From positions 1 through 46,291 of the forward strand of contig DBPU01000042.1 in assembly GCA_002305615.1 (NCBI GenBank): DNA of 46,291 nucleotides, in the 5' to 3' direction. Numbering within the stretch: position 1 is the first letter of the stretch; the number at the start of each line of letters is the position of its first letter. This stretch comes from Verrucomicrobia bacterium UBA1412. GTDB taxonomy: Bacteria > Verrucomicrobiota > Verrucomicrobiia > Limisphaerales > UBA1412. Positions 1 through 9,181 of the stretch are shown one piece after another. Made by a program: the position numbers and the translations under genes. The notes under the pieces are model-generated. The model saw only the letters and a list, made by a program, of their open reading frames with translations. It searched no databases and was not told the origin of the DNA.

Positions 1-177
1 CTCAGGCTGGGGTGGTTCCTGCTTGCAGCCCTGAATCAGCAATGCTCCAAGGACGGCAGCATGAAAAAACAGGATTGCAAACATCGCAACAGCCAGATTT
101 GACTTCTTTTTACCTGAGAGCTGCTGAAGACGAGAACCCTGCGATATCAACGTATTTTTGTTGTCTTGATCGTTCAT
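1..177 (-). CDS. Membrane-anchored protein, N-terminal part only (cut by left edge)
   Basis: The minus strand from an ATG at 177 stays open to the window edge (59 codons). The visible part has a polar N-terminus (about residues 1-25, ending in GKKKS), one hydrophobic segment (about 26-46) and then a Cys (GCKQE), followed by a Pro/Gln/Glu-rich stretch. This looks like a single-pass anchor followed by a periplasmic region. It lies 80 bases after the murD stop in the same direction, where related bacteria often carry a cell-wall or LysM-type protein, but no such domain is visible here. Function unknown; the C-terminal part lies outside the window. Confidence 0.7.
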   Translation of the reverse strand, partial: MNDQDNKNTLISQGSRLQQLSGKKKSNLAVAMFAILFFHAAVLGALLIQGCKQEPPQPE

Positions 178-257
178 AACATCATCTGTTTTTATTGTGG
201 CCCATTTCGATTCGATAGTCAATTCTCTCTCGAGAATTTCAGCGAATCTATTGCAAT

Positions 258-1655
258 TTAAATCTCTTTCTCTTTCTTAACCTTCTCAACATATTCGCGG
301 AACAACTCACCCCTGTGGGCGTAGCTCTTAAACATGTCAAAACTTGAACAAGCCGGGGAGAGTAAAACTACTTCTCCTGCGACAGCATTTCGGGCGGCAT
401 AATAGACGGCTTCTTCCAGCGAATTGGCGAACATACAATGCACATGTTGCTCCCATTCCTTGCGAATCCGTTCTCGAGTCTCGCCTATCAGAATGGCTCC
501 ACGCACACGACACGAGAGTAAATCTTCCAATCCTCCGAAATCAAATCCTTTATCTTTTCCACCCGCAATTAACCACGTTTTTTTGCCCTCCGGGACCATC
601 TTTAATGCTTGACGAGTCGCATCCACATTGGTCGCTTTGGAGTCGTTAATATACTTAACCCCCTTGACCACACCCACTAGTTGGCAACGGTGGTCGGAAG
701 GCTCAAACTTCGACGCACTTTGGCATGCCTGATGAACTGAAACTCCGCTCAGCACTGTAGCCAAAAGCGCCGCCATCACGTTCTCCAGGTTGTGATCTCC
801 CAGAAGTTTTAATTCTTTTATATCCAACCACTTCCCCACTGGAAGGCCGTGAGAGCCATTGTAAACAATCCAGCCATCCTGCACGTGCATATCTGCCTGG
901 TTGGTCTCTGCACTGTAGGTGATCTGGCGTGATTTCAAATTAATCTTTTTCCCGCCACATTTCTCCATTTGCCTGAGAATTTGCTGGGCGGCACTCCACT
1001 GGATCACGCTCCAATCCTCAGCTCCTTGTCTGGAGAATATTTCCAGCTTGGTTAAGAAGTAATCTTCCATGGCTGGATATCGCTCCAGATGGTCCGGAGT
1101 GATATTGGTCAGCAAGGCTATTCTGGGGCGAAAATTTTTGATTCTCTCAAGCTGGAATGAACTAACTTCAAATAAATTTACAGGGAATCTCCGGTTCTCC
1201 AGTGCTAGGGAAGAAACCGGGTAGCCGATATTGCCCGAGGCACAAGTAGGAATTCCGTTTTCATTTAAAATAAGAGAACAGAGCTCTGTCGTGGTCGTTT
1301 TTCCATTGGTTCCGGTGACTCCTATCGTCGGAATTTCTTGCATAAAACTCCACCCATATTCCAGCTCTGAAAGGACTTCGCCGCCGGCTTGTGATGCGAA
1401 CTTTCCCAGAATACTTTCCGGCGTTATTCCAGAACTGATTACAGTCAGGTCCACTCTCGTCTGAGGCAGGCTTTTCACGCCCAGCTCTACTGTGGCACCC
1501 AAAGCCCTTAACTGGGCTGCGCGCTCTTCCAAACACCCTGAGTTTGATTCATCCCAAACAAAAACCTCGGCCCCATGTTTTAAAGCCAGTTGGGCGACAG
1601 CCATTCCGCTGGAGCCTAATCCCAAAACCGCTATTTTTTTCTGTTTAGAAACCAT
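258..1655 (-). CDS. murD: UDP-N-acetylmuramoyl-L-alanine--D-glutamate ligase MurD
   Basis: Adds D-glutamate to UDP-MurNAc-L-Ala in the cytoplasm, the second amino-acid step of peptidoglycan precursor synthesis. The 465-residue length is normal for MurD. Seen: N-terminal Rossmann-type loop (VLGLGSSGMA, residues 10-19), the Mur-ligase ATP loop GVTGTNGKTTTTE (112-124), the central-domain SSFQLERI motif, and a C-terminal domain with INDSKATN and GGKDKG as in MurD rather than MurC, E or F. The ATG at 1655 lies 12 bases after the mraY stop, placing it in the same dcw transcript. Nothing is unusual in the sequence. Confidence 0.97.
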   Translation of the reverse strand: MVSKQKKIAVLGLGSSGMAVAQLALKHGAEVFVWDESNSGCLEERAAQLRALGATVELGVKSLPQTRVDLTVISSGITPESILGKFASQAGGEVLSELEYGWSFMQEIPTIGVTGTNGKTTTTELCSLILNENGIPTCASGNIGYPVSSLALENRRFPVNLFEVSSFQLERIKNFRPRIALLTNITPDHLERYPAMEDYFLTKLEIFSRQGAEDWSVIQWSAAQQILRQMEKCGGKKINLKSRQITYSAETNQADMHVQDGWIVYNGSHGLPVGKWLDIKELKLLGDHNLENVMAALLATVLSGVSVHQACQSASKFEPSDHRCQLVGVVKGVKYINDSKATNVDATRQALKMVPEGKKTWLIAGGKDKGFDFGGLEDLLSCRVRGAILIGETRERIRKEWEQHVHCMFANSLEEAVYYAARNAVAGEVVLLSPACSSFDMFKSYAHRGELFREYVEKVKKEKEI

Positions 1656-1667
1656 TAGTTCACACTG

Positions 1668-2852
1668 TTACCTTAGCTTTAACGATGCCAGAGCCAAAAC
1701 CGCAAAAATGACCCCTACGATATAGAGACGCGTCACCACCTGAGTCTCTGACCACCCCAAACGCTGAAGGTGATGGTGTAAAGGGGCTCTCAGGAAAATT
1801 CTTTTCCCTGTCCCAGTCCATATACGTGTCACCTTAAAGTAATACCGCTGTAAAGCCGAAGAACCAATTTCCATCACGAAGACACCACCGGCAATGAGAA
1901 GGATAAATGGCTGGTGGACCAGAACCGCCATAATCCCGAATGCTCCGCCGATCGCCAGTGAGCCGGTATCCCCCATAAAAACATGCGCAGGATGGCAGTT
2001 GAACCAAAGAAAACCCAGACAGGCTCCTCCGAGGGCCGCGCAAAAAACAGTCAGTTCACAAGCCCCGCGGACATAAGTTAAATTCAAGTAGGCGGAATAA
2101 TCCACACGCCCTGTCAGGTAAGTAATTACTAGAAAAACCACGGTGCATATCAAGGTGCATCCAATCGCCAGGCCATCCATTCCATCCGTCAAATTGACCG
2201 CATTGCTGCTGCCGAACACCGCCAGAATAACGATAAAGGCTCCGACAATTGAAGAGACCACTCCGACAGACATAATCGGTTCTTTGTAAAATGGAACCAT
2301 TACTTCTTCGATCAGAAATGAAACGCTGCCGTCCATATAAAGATAACTGACCAGGATCAACCCCAGAGCCAGCTGCACACCGATCTTAACCCACTCCGAA
2401 GAGCCCTCCCCAGCTCGCATTACTTTGCGATAATCGTCATAAAAGCCCAAACCAGCCAGAACAATCATGCTCAAAACCGTCAGAAGCAAGAGTTCATTCC
2501 AAACACCCCAAAACAGAGCGCTTACATCCATCACTCCCACAATCAAAATTCCGCCCATGCTGGGTACTCCATGCTTCTTTTTGAGAGCTTCCTTCACGGC
2601 TTCTTCTGCTTTTTTGGCACCACTATCCCCGGGAGTATTTTTTGCCCATTCAGGGGTATAAACTTCGGGAGCTATATCTTTAAGCCACTGAATCACACTT
2701 TTGCCCAAAAACATGCAAAGAGCAAACGCCGTCAGCGCCGCACCCATGGCTCGCACAGAAACATAAGAAAAGATACGGAGCCATGAGACAGATTCCTCCC
2801 ATCCCTGCAATTTGGCGATATCCAGTATGTACTGTGAAAGTTGGTAAATCAT
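1668..2852 (-). CDS. mraY: Phospho-N-acetylmuramoyl-pentapeptide transferase MraY
   Basis: Integral membrane enzyme that transfers phospho-MurNAc-pentapeptide to undecaprenyl phosphate, making lipid I. About ten hydrophobic segments are visible, with the family motifs GFYDDYRKV (137-144), NAVNLTDGMDGLAIG (217-231), MGDTGSLAIGG (293-303) and the HHH loop PLHHHLQRLGW (357-367). I chose the ATG at 2852, which forms a 4-base ATGA overlap with the murF stop; the frame is open 23 codons further, but that part lies over murF. At 394 residues it is longer than the usual ~360, mainly through a charged insertion (about residues 66-95) before the GVPSMGG motif. Confidence 0.96.
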   Translation of the reverse strand: MIYQLSQYILDIAKLQGWEESVSWLRIFSYVSVRAMGAALTAFALCMFLGKSVIQWLKDIAPEVYTPEWAKNTPGDSGAKKAEEAVKEALKKKHGVPSMGGILIVGVMDVSALFWGVWNELLLLTVLSMIVLAGLGFYDDYRKVMRAGEGSSEWVKIGVQLALGLILVSYLYMDGSVSFLIEEVMVPFYKEPIMSVGVVSSIVGAFIVILAVFGSSNAVNLTDGMDGLAIGCTLICTVVFLVITYLTGRVDYSAYLNLTYVRGACELTVFCAALGGACLGFLWFNCHPAHVFMGDTGSLAIGGAFGIMAVLVHQPFILLIAGGVFVMEIGSSALQRYYFKVTRIWTGTGKRIFLRAPLHHHLQRLGWSETQVVTRLYIVGVIFAVLALASLKLR

Positions 2853-4282
2853 ACTACCGGACTCCACTTCTGCACCAATCGCTCGAATTTCTGAGAGCGG
2901 GAAGCTTTTAAAAGCACGCAATCTCCCTTTGATACATACTGATCCACCTCAGCAAACAACGCCTCCGGTGTGTCAAAAGCTTCTGAAAACTGATTCGCAG
3001 AAGCGTTTGCTCTAAAGACTTCGCACATCTCTCCTGCATACTCTCCGCAGAAAAGCGCACATGCTACCCCTGTTACCGCTGCTTTGAGCGCAACCTGCCG
3101 ATGGGATTCATCGGCACTCCTGCCCAACTCTCCCATCGTGCCCAAAATAGCGACCGTTTTTTCACTCTCAATAATCCCCAGGGTTTTTAACGTTTCCAAC
3201 GCGGCGCAAACCGAATCCAGGTTGGCATTGTAGCAATCAATGAGGAGAGTCAGACCTCCCACAACCTTCACTTCAGTCCGCATTTCTGGGGCGGGACACT
3301 CGCTCAAAGCCATGTAAATATCATCCTCCGGAACACCCATTTCTTCTCCAGCGCAAATTGCCAGAAGCGCGTTGGTGATATGATGTGCTCCCAAAGAACG
3401 TATTTGACATGTTTTGAAGCGAGTGTCCACTTGACCTGTGCCCACCTCCTTGGCTTTGGAAAAAACTTTAAAAACGGTTCCGCCCTGGCTGATCTCCTGC
3501 AGCTCTCCATAGAGCTCAGCTTTTTTGGAACTCTGACGGCTCACCGTCACACAGCGAACGCCTTCTCCGAGGCGTTTGACGATCTGCCCAACTCCATAAC
3601 AATCCTCCGGAATGAAGAGTGCGCCACCCGAGGTCAAAGCTTCTGCAATGCACCCCTCTTCACTCAAAACACCGTCCAGGTCTGCGAAAAATTCTAAATG
3701 TTCATGGCCAATACTCGTCACCACTCCATAATCAGGTTCAATAATCTCGAGCAATGGTGCCAATTCCCCGGGGTGATTTGTCCCGGCTTCAATAACGGCG
3801 TACGAGTGCGAAGAGTCAATCTCCATCAGCGTTTGCGGGACCCCAATGTGGTTATTGAAACTTCGCCTGCTGGATAAGGTTTTCCCTTTTTTGGAAAGCA
3901 CTGATGCAATCAGATCCTTGGTTGTTGTCTTGCCGTTAGAGCCGCAGACAGCGATGATTTTTATCTCTTTGAAATCATTTCGATACGCCGCAGCGATCCT
4001 CCCATAAGCCTCCACTGTATTATTGACCCATAATACAGAGCTCTTCTCAGGAAATGAAATTCCCTCAATCCGGCTCACGATAAAAACCCTGCACCCCGCC
4101 TTGCCAACGGCTTCAATAAAATCGTGCCCGTCAAAACGCTCTCCTTCGACGGCCAGGAACGCTCCTCCCGGAAGAGGATTGCGGCTATCTGTAAAAATGC
4201 CTTTTACAGGAATATCGCCGTTGCCGAGGTAAATCAAACCCTCGGCCGCCTCGCTCATGAATCTTAATGTTCTGGCTTCCAC
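2849..4282 (-). CDS. murF: UDP-N-acetylmuramoyl-tripeptide--D-alanyl-D-alanine ligase MurF
   Basis: Adds D-Ala-D-Ala to the UDP-MurNAc-tripeptide, completing the pentapeptide. Seen: N-terminal substrate domain with FTDSR (30-34), the ATP loop CGSNGKTTTKD (113-123), SFNNHIGVP typical of MurF, EAGTNHPGE, and the C-terminal IDCYNANLDS. The start used is GTG at 4282, because the residues before the internal ATG at 4258 (TLRFMSEAAEG) align with the conserved MurF N-terminus. It begins 5 bases after the murE stop, and its TGA overlaps the mraY ATG. 477 residues, normal size. Confidence 0.95.
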   Translation of the reverse strand: MEARTLRFMSEAAEGLIYLGNGDIPVKGIFTDSRNPLPGGAFLAVEGERFDGHDFIEAVGKAGCRVFIVSRIEGISFPEKSSVLWVNNTVEAYGRIAAAYRNDFKEIKIIAVCGSNGKTTTKDLIASVLSKKGKTLSSRRSFNNHIGVPQTLMEIDSSHSYAVIEAGTNHPGELAPLLEIIEPDYGVVTSIGHEHLEFFADLDGVLSEEGCIAEALTSGGALFIPEDCYGVGQIVKRLGEGVRCVTVSRQSSKKAELYGELQEISQGGTVFKVFSKAKEVGTGQVDTRFKTCQIRSLGAHHITNALLAICAGEEMGVPEDDIYMALSECPAPEMRTEVKVVGGLTLLIDCYNANLDSVCAALETLKTLGIIESEKTVAILGTMGELGRSADESHRQVALKAAVTGVACALFCGEYAGEMCEVFRANASANQFSEAFDTPEALFAEVDQYVSKGDCVLLKASRSQKFERLVQKWSPVV

Positions 4283-4287
4283 TGGCT

Positions 4288-5781
4288 CTAATCCATTCCG
4301 GTATGATAACCCAAATTAGCTAACGCGTTCATTGCATGAAGGCGATCGTCAAAAGGCACGACCAACCCATGAAATTCCTGATACGTTTCATGACCTTTTC
4401 CACATAGAAGGACCGTATCCCCTTCTCTTGCCATCTTGATAATTCTCTCAATCGCCAGGGCGCGGTCCAGCTCTATCTCGTATCCATCCTGCCGCCGAGT
4501 CAGATAACCGGACTCCACTTGTGCTGCAATATCCTTGGGCTCCTCTTTTCGAGGATTATCTGTTGTAATCAGGGTATAATCCGCCAAGTCTGCAGCTACA
4601 GCACCCATCTTCAACCTTTTACCCTTGTCGCGGCTACCACCACATCCGAAAAGCAATAACACACGCCCCTTTGTGATCTCCTTAAGCGTGCTCAGCACAT
4701 TCTGCATTGCGTCATCCGTATGGGCATAATCCACCAAAACAGTGAATGGCTGTCCGGCATCCAGCCGTTCCAAACGGCCGGCAATCGATGCGGCTTTACT
4801 CAAAGCCGAAGCGATGATATCCGGGCTCACCCCAAAAGATAATCCAACTCCTATGGCCGCCAAGTTGTTTGAAATGTTGTATCGCCCGATCAGGGGTGTC
4901 TCCAACATGAAATCTCCCTGGGGACTTGTGATTTTCATCTTGGTTTTATGGGCAGATAACCCTATCTCCGTCGCCATGATGGCGGCATTCTCTTTCAACC
5001 CATAAGATAATAGATCGCATTTACCACTCAGTTCTTTAATAAGCTCACGGCCGAAGGGAGCATCAGCGTTGACCACCGCTTTGAAATCTTTCTTGCCCTT
5101 TATTCCCTCAGTAAATAAACGCTTCTTGCTTTCAAAGTAATTCTCCATCGTGCCGTGGTAATCCAGATGGTCCTGGGTAAGATTCGTGAAAACCCCAATA
5201 TCAAAATCAATTCCATCGACACGATTCTGCTCCAAGGCATGGGAACTGACTTCCATAACGCAGCACTGCCCATTGGCTGCCACGATTTTTGAAAGCATGA
5301 AATGAAGATCCAGAGATTCCGGAGTGGTCCGCTGTGCCGGGATTACACGATCGCCAATCTCATAGCGTATTGTACCCAGAAGACCTGTATGGATATGAGC
5401 CTCTTCCAGAATATATTTGCATAGATAGGTGACTGTTGTTTTCCCGTTGGTTCCGGTGACCCCTACCATTTTCAGCTTCTTCGCCGGATAATCAAAAAAT
5501 GCGCTGGCGATATAGGGTAAAACAGCACGCGTATTCGGAACAATAACCCTCGTCATCTTCCCACCGCTGGTGCCTTTTCTTTCACAAATCACCGCCACTG
5601 CACCGCGGTCTGCCACATCTGCAATAAAATTGTGCCCGTCACTTTCAACCCCACGAATAGCAACAAATAATTTTCCGGGCGTCACGCAGCGCGAGTCGTA
5701 GGCTATCCCCGTGACTTCCCGGTCCAGGGACCCCACTGTTTCCACCTTGCCTAAACCCGCTATTAATTGAGCTAGTTTCAT
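4288..5781 (-). CDS. murE: UDP-N-acetylmuramoyl-tripeptide synthetase MurE, meso-DAP type
   Basis: Adds the third stem-peptide residue to UDP-MurNAc-L-Ala-D-Glu. The ATP loop GVTGTNGKTTVTY is at 107-119, the likely carbamylated lysine is in FESKKRLF (about 219-220), and GKGHETYQ lies near the C-terminus. The residues DNPR (408-411) are the motif that in characterised MurE enzymes binds meso-diaminopimelate rather than lysine, so this organism probably builds DAP-type peptidoglycan. The 497-residue length is typical. Its ATG shares an ATGA overlap with the ftsI stop, indicating translational coupling. Confidence 0.96.
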   Translation of the reverse strand: MKLAQLIAGLGKVETVGSLDREVTGIAYDSRCVTPGKLFVAIRGVESDGHNFIADVADRGAVAVICERKGTSGGKMTRVIVPNTRAVLPYIASAFFDYPAKKLKMVGVTGTNGKTTVTYLCKYILEEAHIHTGLLGTIRYEIGDRVIPAQRTTPESLDLHFMLSKIVAANGQCCVMEVSSHALEQNRVDGIDFDIGVFTNLTQDHLDYHGTMENYFESKKRLFTEGIKGKKDFKAVVNADAPFGRELIKELSGKCDLLSYGLKENAAIMATEIGLSAHKTKMKITSPQGDFMLETPLIGRYNISNNLAAIGVGLSFGVSPDIIASALSKAASIAGRLERLDAGQPFTVLVDYAHTDDAMQNVLSTLKEITKGRVLLLFGCGGSRDKGKRLKMGAVAADLADYTLITTDNPRKEEPKDIAAQVESGYLTRRQDGYEIELDRALAIERIIKMAREGDTVLLCGKGHETYQEFHGLVVPFDDRLHAMNALANLGYHTGMD

Positions 5782-7871
5782 CTTCTCACTGTCACTGTAT
5801 TAGTTTCCAAATCTTTATCAGGGGGAATAGCCCAGTAAAGGGCAATTCCTTCCGCAATATTTTTGAACGCTGGTGCGGCAACGGTACCTCCATAATAGCC
5901 GCCAACCCTCTTGGGTTCATCGACTACGACGCTCATGACAATCACCGGGTCACTCGTAGGGAAGAAGCCCACAAAAGAGGCATAGTACTTGTCGGGATGG
6001 TATCCACCGCCGCCGGGTGCTGCTTTTTGTGCAGTTCCAGTTTTCCCGCCAACTGTGTGGTATTTCATGTCGGCACGCCAGGCAGTACCGGTATGTGTTT
6101 TAGTCTTTTGAGTAACCGTTCTAAGAGCATGAACAGCCTCTTTGGCCACTCTTTCGCTCATAACCCTTCTTACAGGCTGAGGTATCTGTTCATAGGCATA
6201 GCGTCCGAGATCATCTTCCAGGTGATCCAATATCTGTGGACGCATCAAAATACCTCCATTAGCTATAGCCCCCATGGCCATCGTAGACTGCAATTGGCTC
6301 ACTGCTATTCCTTGCCCTATGGGGACGCGGCTGATGCTGAGTTTATCTTTATCGGGCAAAATGGCGTTATTCGTATGGGTCCTCTCTCCCGGCAACATAA
6401 TCCCGGTTAAAGAGCGGTATCCGAAGTTGCGAATATATTCATTGAGCACTGAAGGCGAAAGCATCCAGCCCATCTTTGCAAAACCGACGTTGGAAGATTT
6501 GGCCAGCATCTCTTCCATTGTGAGAGTTCCATAATTGCCGCCACTGGATTCTTTTGGCCTCCGGCCCCATTCCCGATTCCAGGAGGAGCAATCTATCGGA
6601 GATTTCACGCCATAACGGCCTTCATTGAGAGCTGCGCAAAATGCAACGATCTTGAAAGTAGAACCCGGCTCTATCAAATCCATGATAATCCGGTTTCTCC
6701 AATTCTCCGGATCAGAGGCCGATGGTAAATTGGGATCGTAATCCGGAGCGATAGCATAGGCTAGAACACGCCCCGTTTTTACCTCGACCACCACACAAGA
6801 GGCCGATTTCGGAGAATGCCGTTCCATTACGCCCCTGAGCTCATCTTCGACAATTCCCTGTATGATTGAATCCAAGGTCAACACCGCAGTAAGGCCATCT
6901 CCGGCTTCAAAACTATGCCCGCGGCTGGAAAGGATTTCGCTTCCATCGCTCCGCACCACTTTGTCGCGCCAGCCGACTGTTCCGGTTAATTGATCATTAA
7001 ACGCCCTCTCAACTCCTTCCAGCCCTCTCATGACTGTAATGGAGCCGCTTTTACCTTCGAGCTCTTTTTCACTGCTTTGCGTATAACCCAATAGATGAGC
7101 CATGAATCTGCCGTTCGGGTATTCACGTTTAAAGTCGCGTTCCGAGTAGACGACGATCTTCCTCAACGCTTCATAGTAAAGGGCTGTCTTCCTGTTGTAT
7201 CCTTCCCGGTTTTCATCAATGGGAAACTCGCTGATCCGCCTCCTGACCTGCTCCCATTCTTCAACCGGTAATTCTTTTAAAAGCCGCTCATAACGATTCG
7301 TGATCACCTCGAGTCTTTTATTCAGGAGTGCATAAAGAGGTTTCCCCTGCCGGTCTGTCAACTGCAGGTTATTTTCATCCACCACCGCGATACCCATCAC
7401 GTCAGAATTGGGAACGCCATTCGTATCCAGGGGTGAATAAATTGGAATTCCGGAAGCCGTTACCACCGGCATCCCGGCCGTATCCATAAGTAATACCCAG
7501 TTATCCCCGGATTGAGACCTGAAATAACGGCTCTTTTCGTTTAAATACCCTCTATCCAGATGCAATAAGGAAGAAACCAAATCCAAATACTCTCGGCGAG
7601 TAACTGGGTCCACACTTGCCAGAAGACCGGGGTCTAAAACAACGGTTCGTACGTCGCGCGTAACCGCCAGTTGATTGCCGTTGACATCTCGTATTTCACC
7701 TCGTCTGGGGGAAAAAAACTCAGTGCGATTCACGCGTCCTTCTGAAATGCCTTTGTATTTATCGTGACGATAGGCCTGTATATAAGTCAACCGGCCGGAA
7801 AGAATAAGAAAGCCGCCAATAAGGAAGCAGATCACTGCCCGCATCCACTGAATCTGATTGCTTCTCAACAT
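5778..7871 (-). CDS. ftsI: Class B penicillin-binding protein, septal transpeptidase FtsI (PBP3)
   Basis: Cross-links septal peptidoglycan during division. Layout: short cytoplasmic N-terminus, one membrane anchor (about 11-31), the class B pedestal with the RGEIRDVNGNQLA motif (57-69), and a transpeptidase domain with S404-T-F-K407, SSN 459-461 and KTG 610-612. 697 residues with no C-terminal PASTA repeats, so it resembles proteobacterial PBP3 more than Gram-positive PBP2x. An added stretch at about 130-200 makes the pedestal larger than in E. coli. Its place between ftsL and murE in the dcw cluster supports FtsI rather than another class B PBP. Confidence 0.95.
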   Translation of the reverse strand: MLRSNQIQWMRAVICFLIGGFLILSGRLTYIQAYRHDKYKGISEGRVNRTEFFSPRRGEIRDVNGNQLAVTRDVRTVVLDPGLLASVDPVTRREYLDLVSSLLHLDRGYLNEKSRYFRSQSGDNWVLLMDTAGMPVVTASGIPIYSPLDTNGVPNSDVMGIAVVDENNLQLTDRQGKPLYALLNKRLEVITNRYERLLKELPVEEWEQVRRRISEFPIDENREGYNRKTALYYEALRKIVVYSERDFKREYPNGRFMAHLLGYTQSSEKELEGKSGSITVMRGLEGVERAFNDQLTGTVGWRDKVVRSDGSEILSSRGHSFEAGDGLTAVLTLDSIIQGIVEDELRGVMERHSPKSASCVVVEVKTGRVLAYAIAPDYDPNLPSASDPENWRNRIIMDLIEPGSTFKIVAFCAALNEGRYGVKSPIDCSSWNREWGRRPKESSGGNYGTLTMEEMLAKSSNVGFAKMGWMLSPSVLNEYIRNFGYRSLTGIMLPGERTHTNNAILPDKDKLSISRVPIGQGIAVSQLQSTMAMGAIANGGILMRPQILDHLEDDLGRYAYEQIPQPVRRVMSERVAKEAVHALRTVTQKTKTHTGTAWRADMKYHTVGGKTGTAQKAAPGGGGYHPDKYYASFVGFFPTSDPVIVMSVVVDEPKRVGGYYGGTVAAPAFKNIAEGIALYWAIPPDKDLETNTVTVRR

Positions 7872-7874
7872 GGC

Positions 7875-8234
7875 TTACCTTTCCTTTTCCAGAGCTTCTC
7901 CGGGAGTCGGAATTTCAACTTCCGGAAGTCTGACAATTTGAGTCACAATAACGGGACTGAGCTCCAGGCTCATATTCCCGGCTCGCTTCAAAATATTTTC
8001 AGGAGTTTTCAGCCGCCCCAGTTCTTTGGAGAGCACTGAATTGGTTTCCCGGATATTCCTCAGCTCAAATTCGCAAGCTCTGAGTTTCTCTCCCAAATCA
8101 TGATTTTGCTGCTGCAGCCGCAAATGCACTACACCTAAAATCAAAATTAAAAGGACCAGCCCGATTGAACCCAGGACGAACTTGAAAGGCAAGAACTTCC
8201 ATCCGGGTTGAGATCTGTTGGTTCTGGTATTCAT
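7875..8234 (-). CDS. ftsL: FtsL-like cell division protein
   Basis: Small bitopic protein of 119 residues: basic N-terminus (1-18), one transmembrane helix (about 19-38) and a periplasmic helix rich in Leu, Glu and Gln (about 40-75) with coiled-coil character, then a Pro-containing tail. Sequence identity to known FtsL is not obvious by eye, but FtsL is always weakly conserved and this topology and position, between rsmH and ftsI, are diagnostic. It would bridge the divisome with an FtsB-type partner and help activate FtsW/FtsI. The stop lies 3 bases before the ftsI ATG. Confidence 0.8.
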   Translation of the reverse strand: MNTRTNRSQPGWKFLPFKFVLGSIGLVLLILILGVVHLRLQQQNHDLGEKLRACEFELRNIRETNSVLSKELGRLKTPENILKRAGNMSLELSPVIVTQIVRLPEVEIPTPGEALEKER

Positions 8235-8245
8235 CGCTTGTTGAG

Positions 8246-9178
8246 TTAAATTTTTTCATAGACCCTGAGCCGGGCGCTTCTGGCTCGAGGGTTTACTTTC
8301 ACTTCTTCTTCAGCCGCCTCCACGGGCCTGCGAGTAATAATTTTTAAAATGGGAGCTCTTTCTTTACGAAGCTCCGGGATATCGACGTTCCCTTCAAAAA
8401 CATAATCTCTTGCACAGGCTCTTCCAAATTCTTTTACGATCCGATCCTCACCGGAATGAAATGTAATGACCGCTAATCTTCCTCCGGACTTGATCAAAGG
8501 AGGCAGTTTTTCCAAAGCTTCCTGCAAATACTCAAACTCACGGTTTGTCTCTATCCTCAAAGCTTGGAATATTCGTGTTGCAGGATGAATCTTCTGACCT
8601 CTTCTGGGCATCTTTGCCTCAATAAAATCCGCTAATTGCCGAGTACTTACAAACCGCCTGAGCATCCGCTCTTCTACAATCGCTCTGGCTAACCTTCTGG
8701 ATTCTCTCTCTCCGCCGTAGTAGTAAAAAATATCTGCCAGTTGCTCCGCTGAATATTCATTTATCACGGATTCAGCCTTTACGGGATCGCTCGAATCCAT
8801 CCTCATATCCAAGGGGCCGTCACCTAAAAAACTGAAACCGCGTTGGGATTGATCCAACTGCATAGAGCTGCACCCCAGGTCCAACAAAACTCCATCGAAT
8901 CGAACCCCGGGGAACAATATCTCTATCTGAGAATAATTACCATGCTGAAAATGACAACGCTCCTTGAACTCTTCATCCAACCGACGGGCGGTTCTCTCAA
9001 GTTCATCTCCATCTCGATCGCAGCCGTATAAGACTCCGGACGGAGAGCTCATTTGGAGAATGGCGGAGGCGTGTCCACCCCCACCGACCGTTCCGTCGCA
9101 GTAGACCCCATCGGCCTTCGGGCAAAGCAGTTGAAGCGTCTCCTTCAACAAAACTGGGCTGTGAGCACGTTGTTCCAC
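8246..9178 (-). CDS. rsmH: 16S rRNA (cytosine(1402)-N4)-methyltransferase RsmH
   Basis: Methylates N4 of C1402 in the ribosomal P site using S-adenosylmethionine. Starts with HSPVLLKETL, followed by the SAM-binding DGTVGGGGHA (28-37), then LLDLGCSSMQLD and RGFSF, and ends with the FHSGEDRIVKEF and NPRARSARLRV motifs typical of RsmH/MraW. 310 residues, usual size. The start is GTG at 9178, 3 bases after the stop of the preceding gene and without a clear ribosome binding site, which suggests translational coupling. An ATG at 9185 is in another frame. Confidence 0.96.
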   Translation of the reverse strand: MEQRAHSPVLLKETLQLLCPKADGVYCDGTVGGGGHASAILQMSSPSGVLYGCDRDGDELERTARRLDEEFKERCHFQHGNYSQIEILFPGVRFDGVLLDLGCSSMQLDQSQRGFSFLGDGPLDMRMDSSDPVKAESVINEYSAEQLADIFYYYGGERESRRLARAIVEERMLRRFVSTRQLADFIEAKMPRRGQKIHPATRIFQALRIETNREFEYLQEALEKLPPLIKSGGRLAVITFHSGEDRIVKEFGRACARDYVFEGNVDIPELRKERAPILKIITRRPVEAAEEEVKVNPRARSARLRVYEKI

Positions 9179-9181
9179 TTT

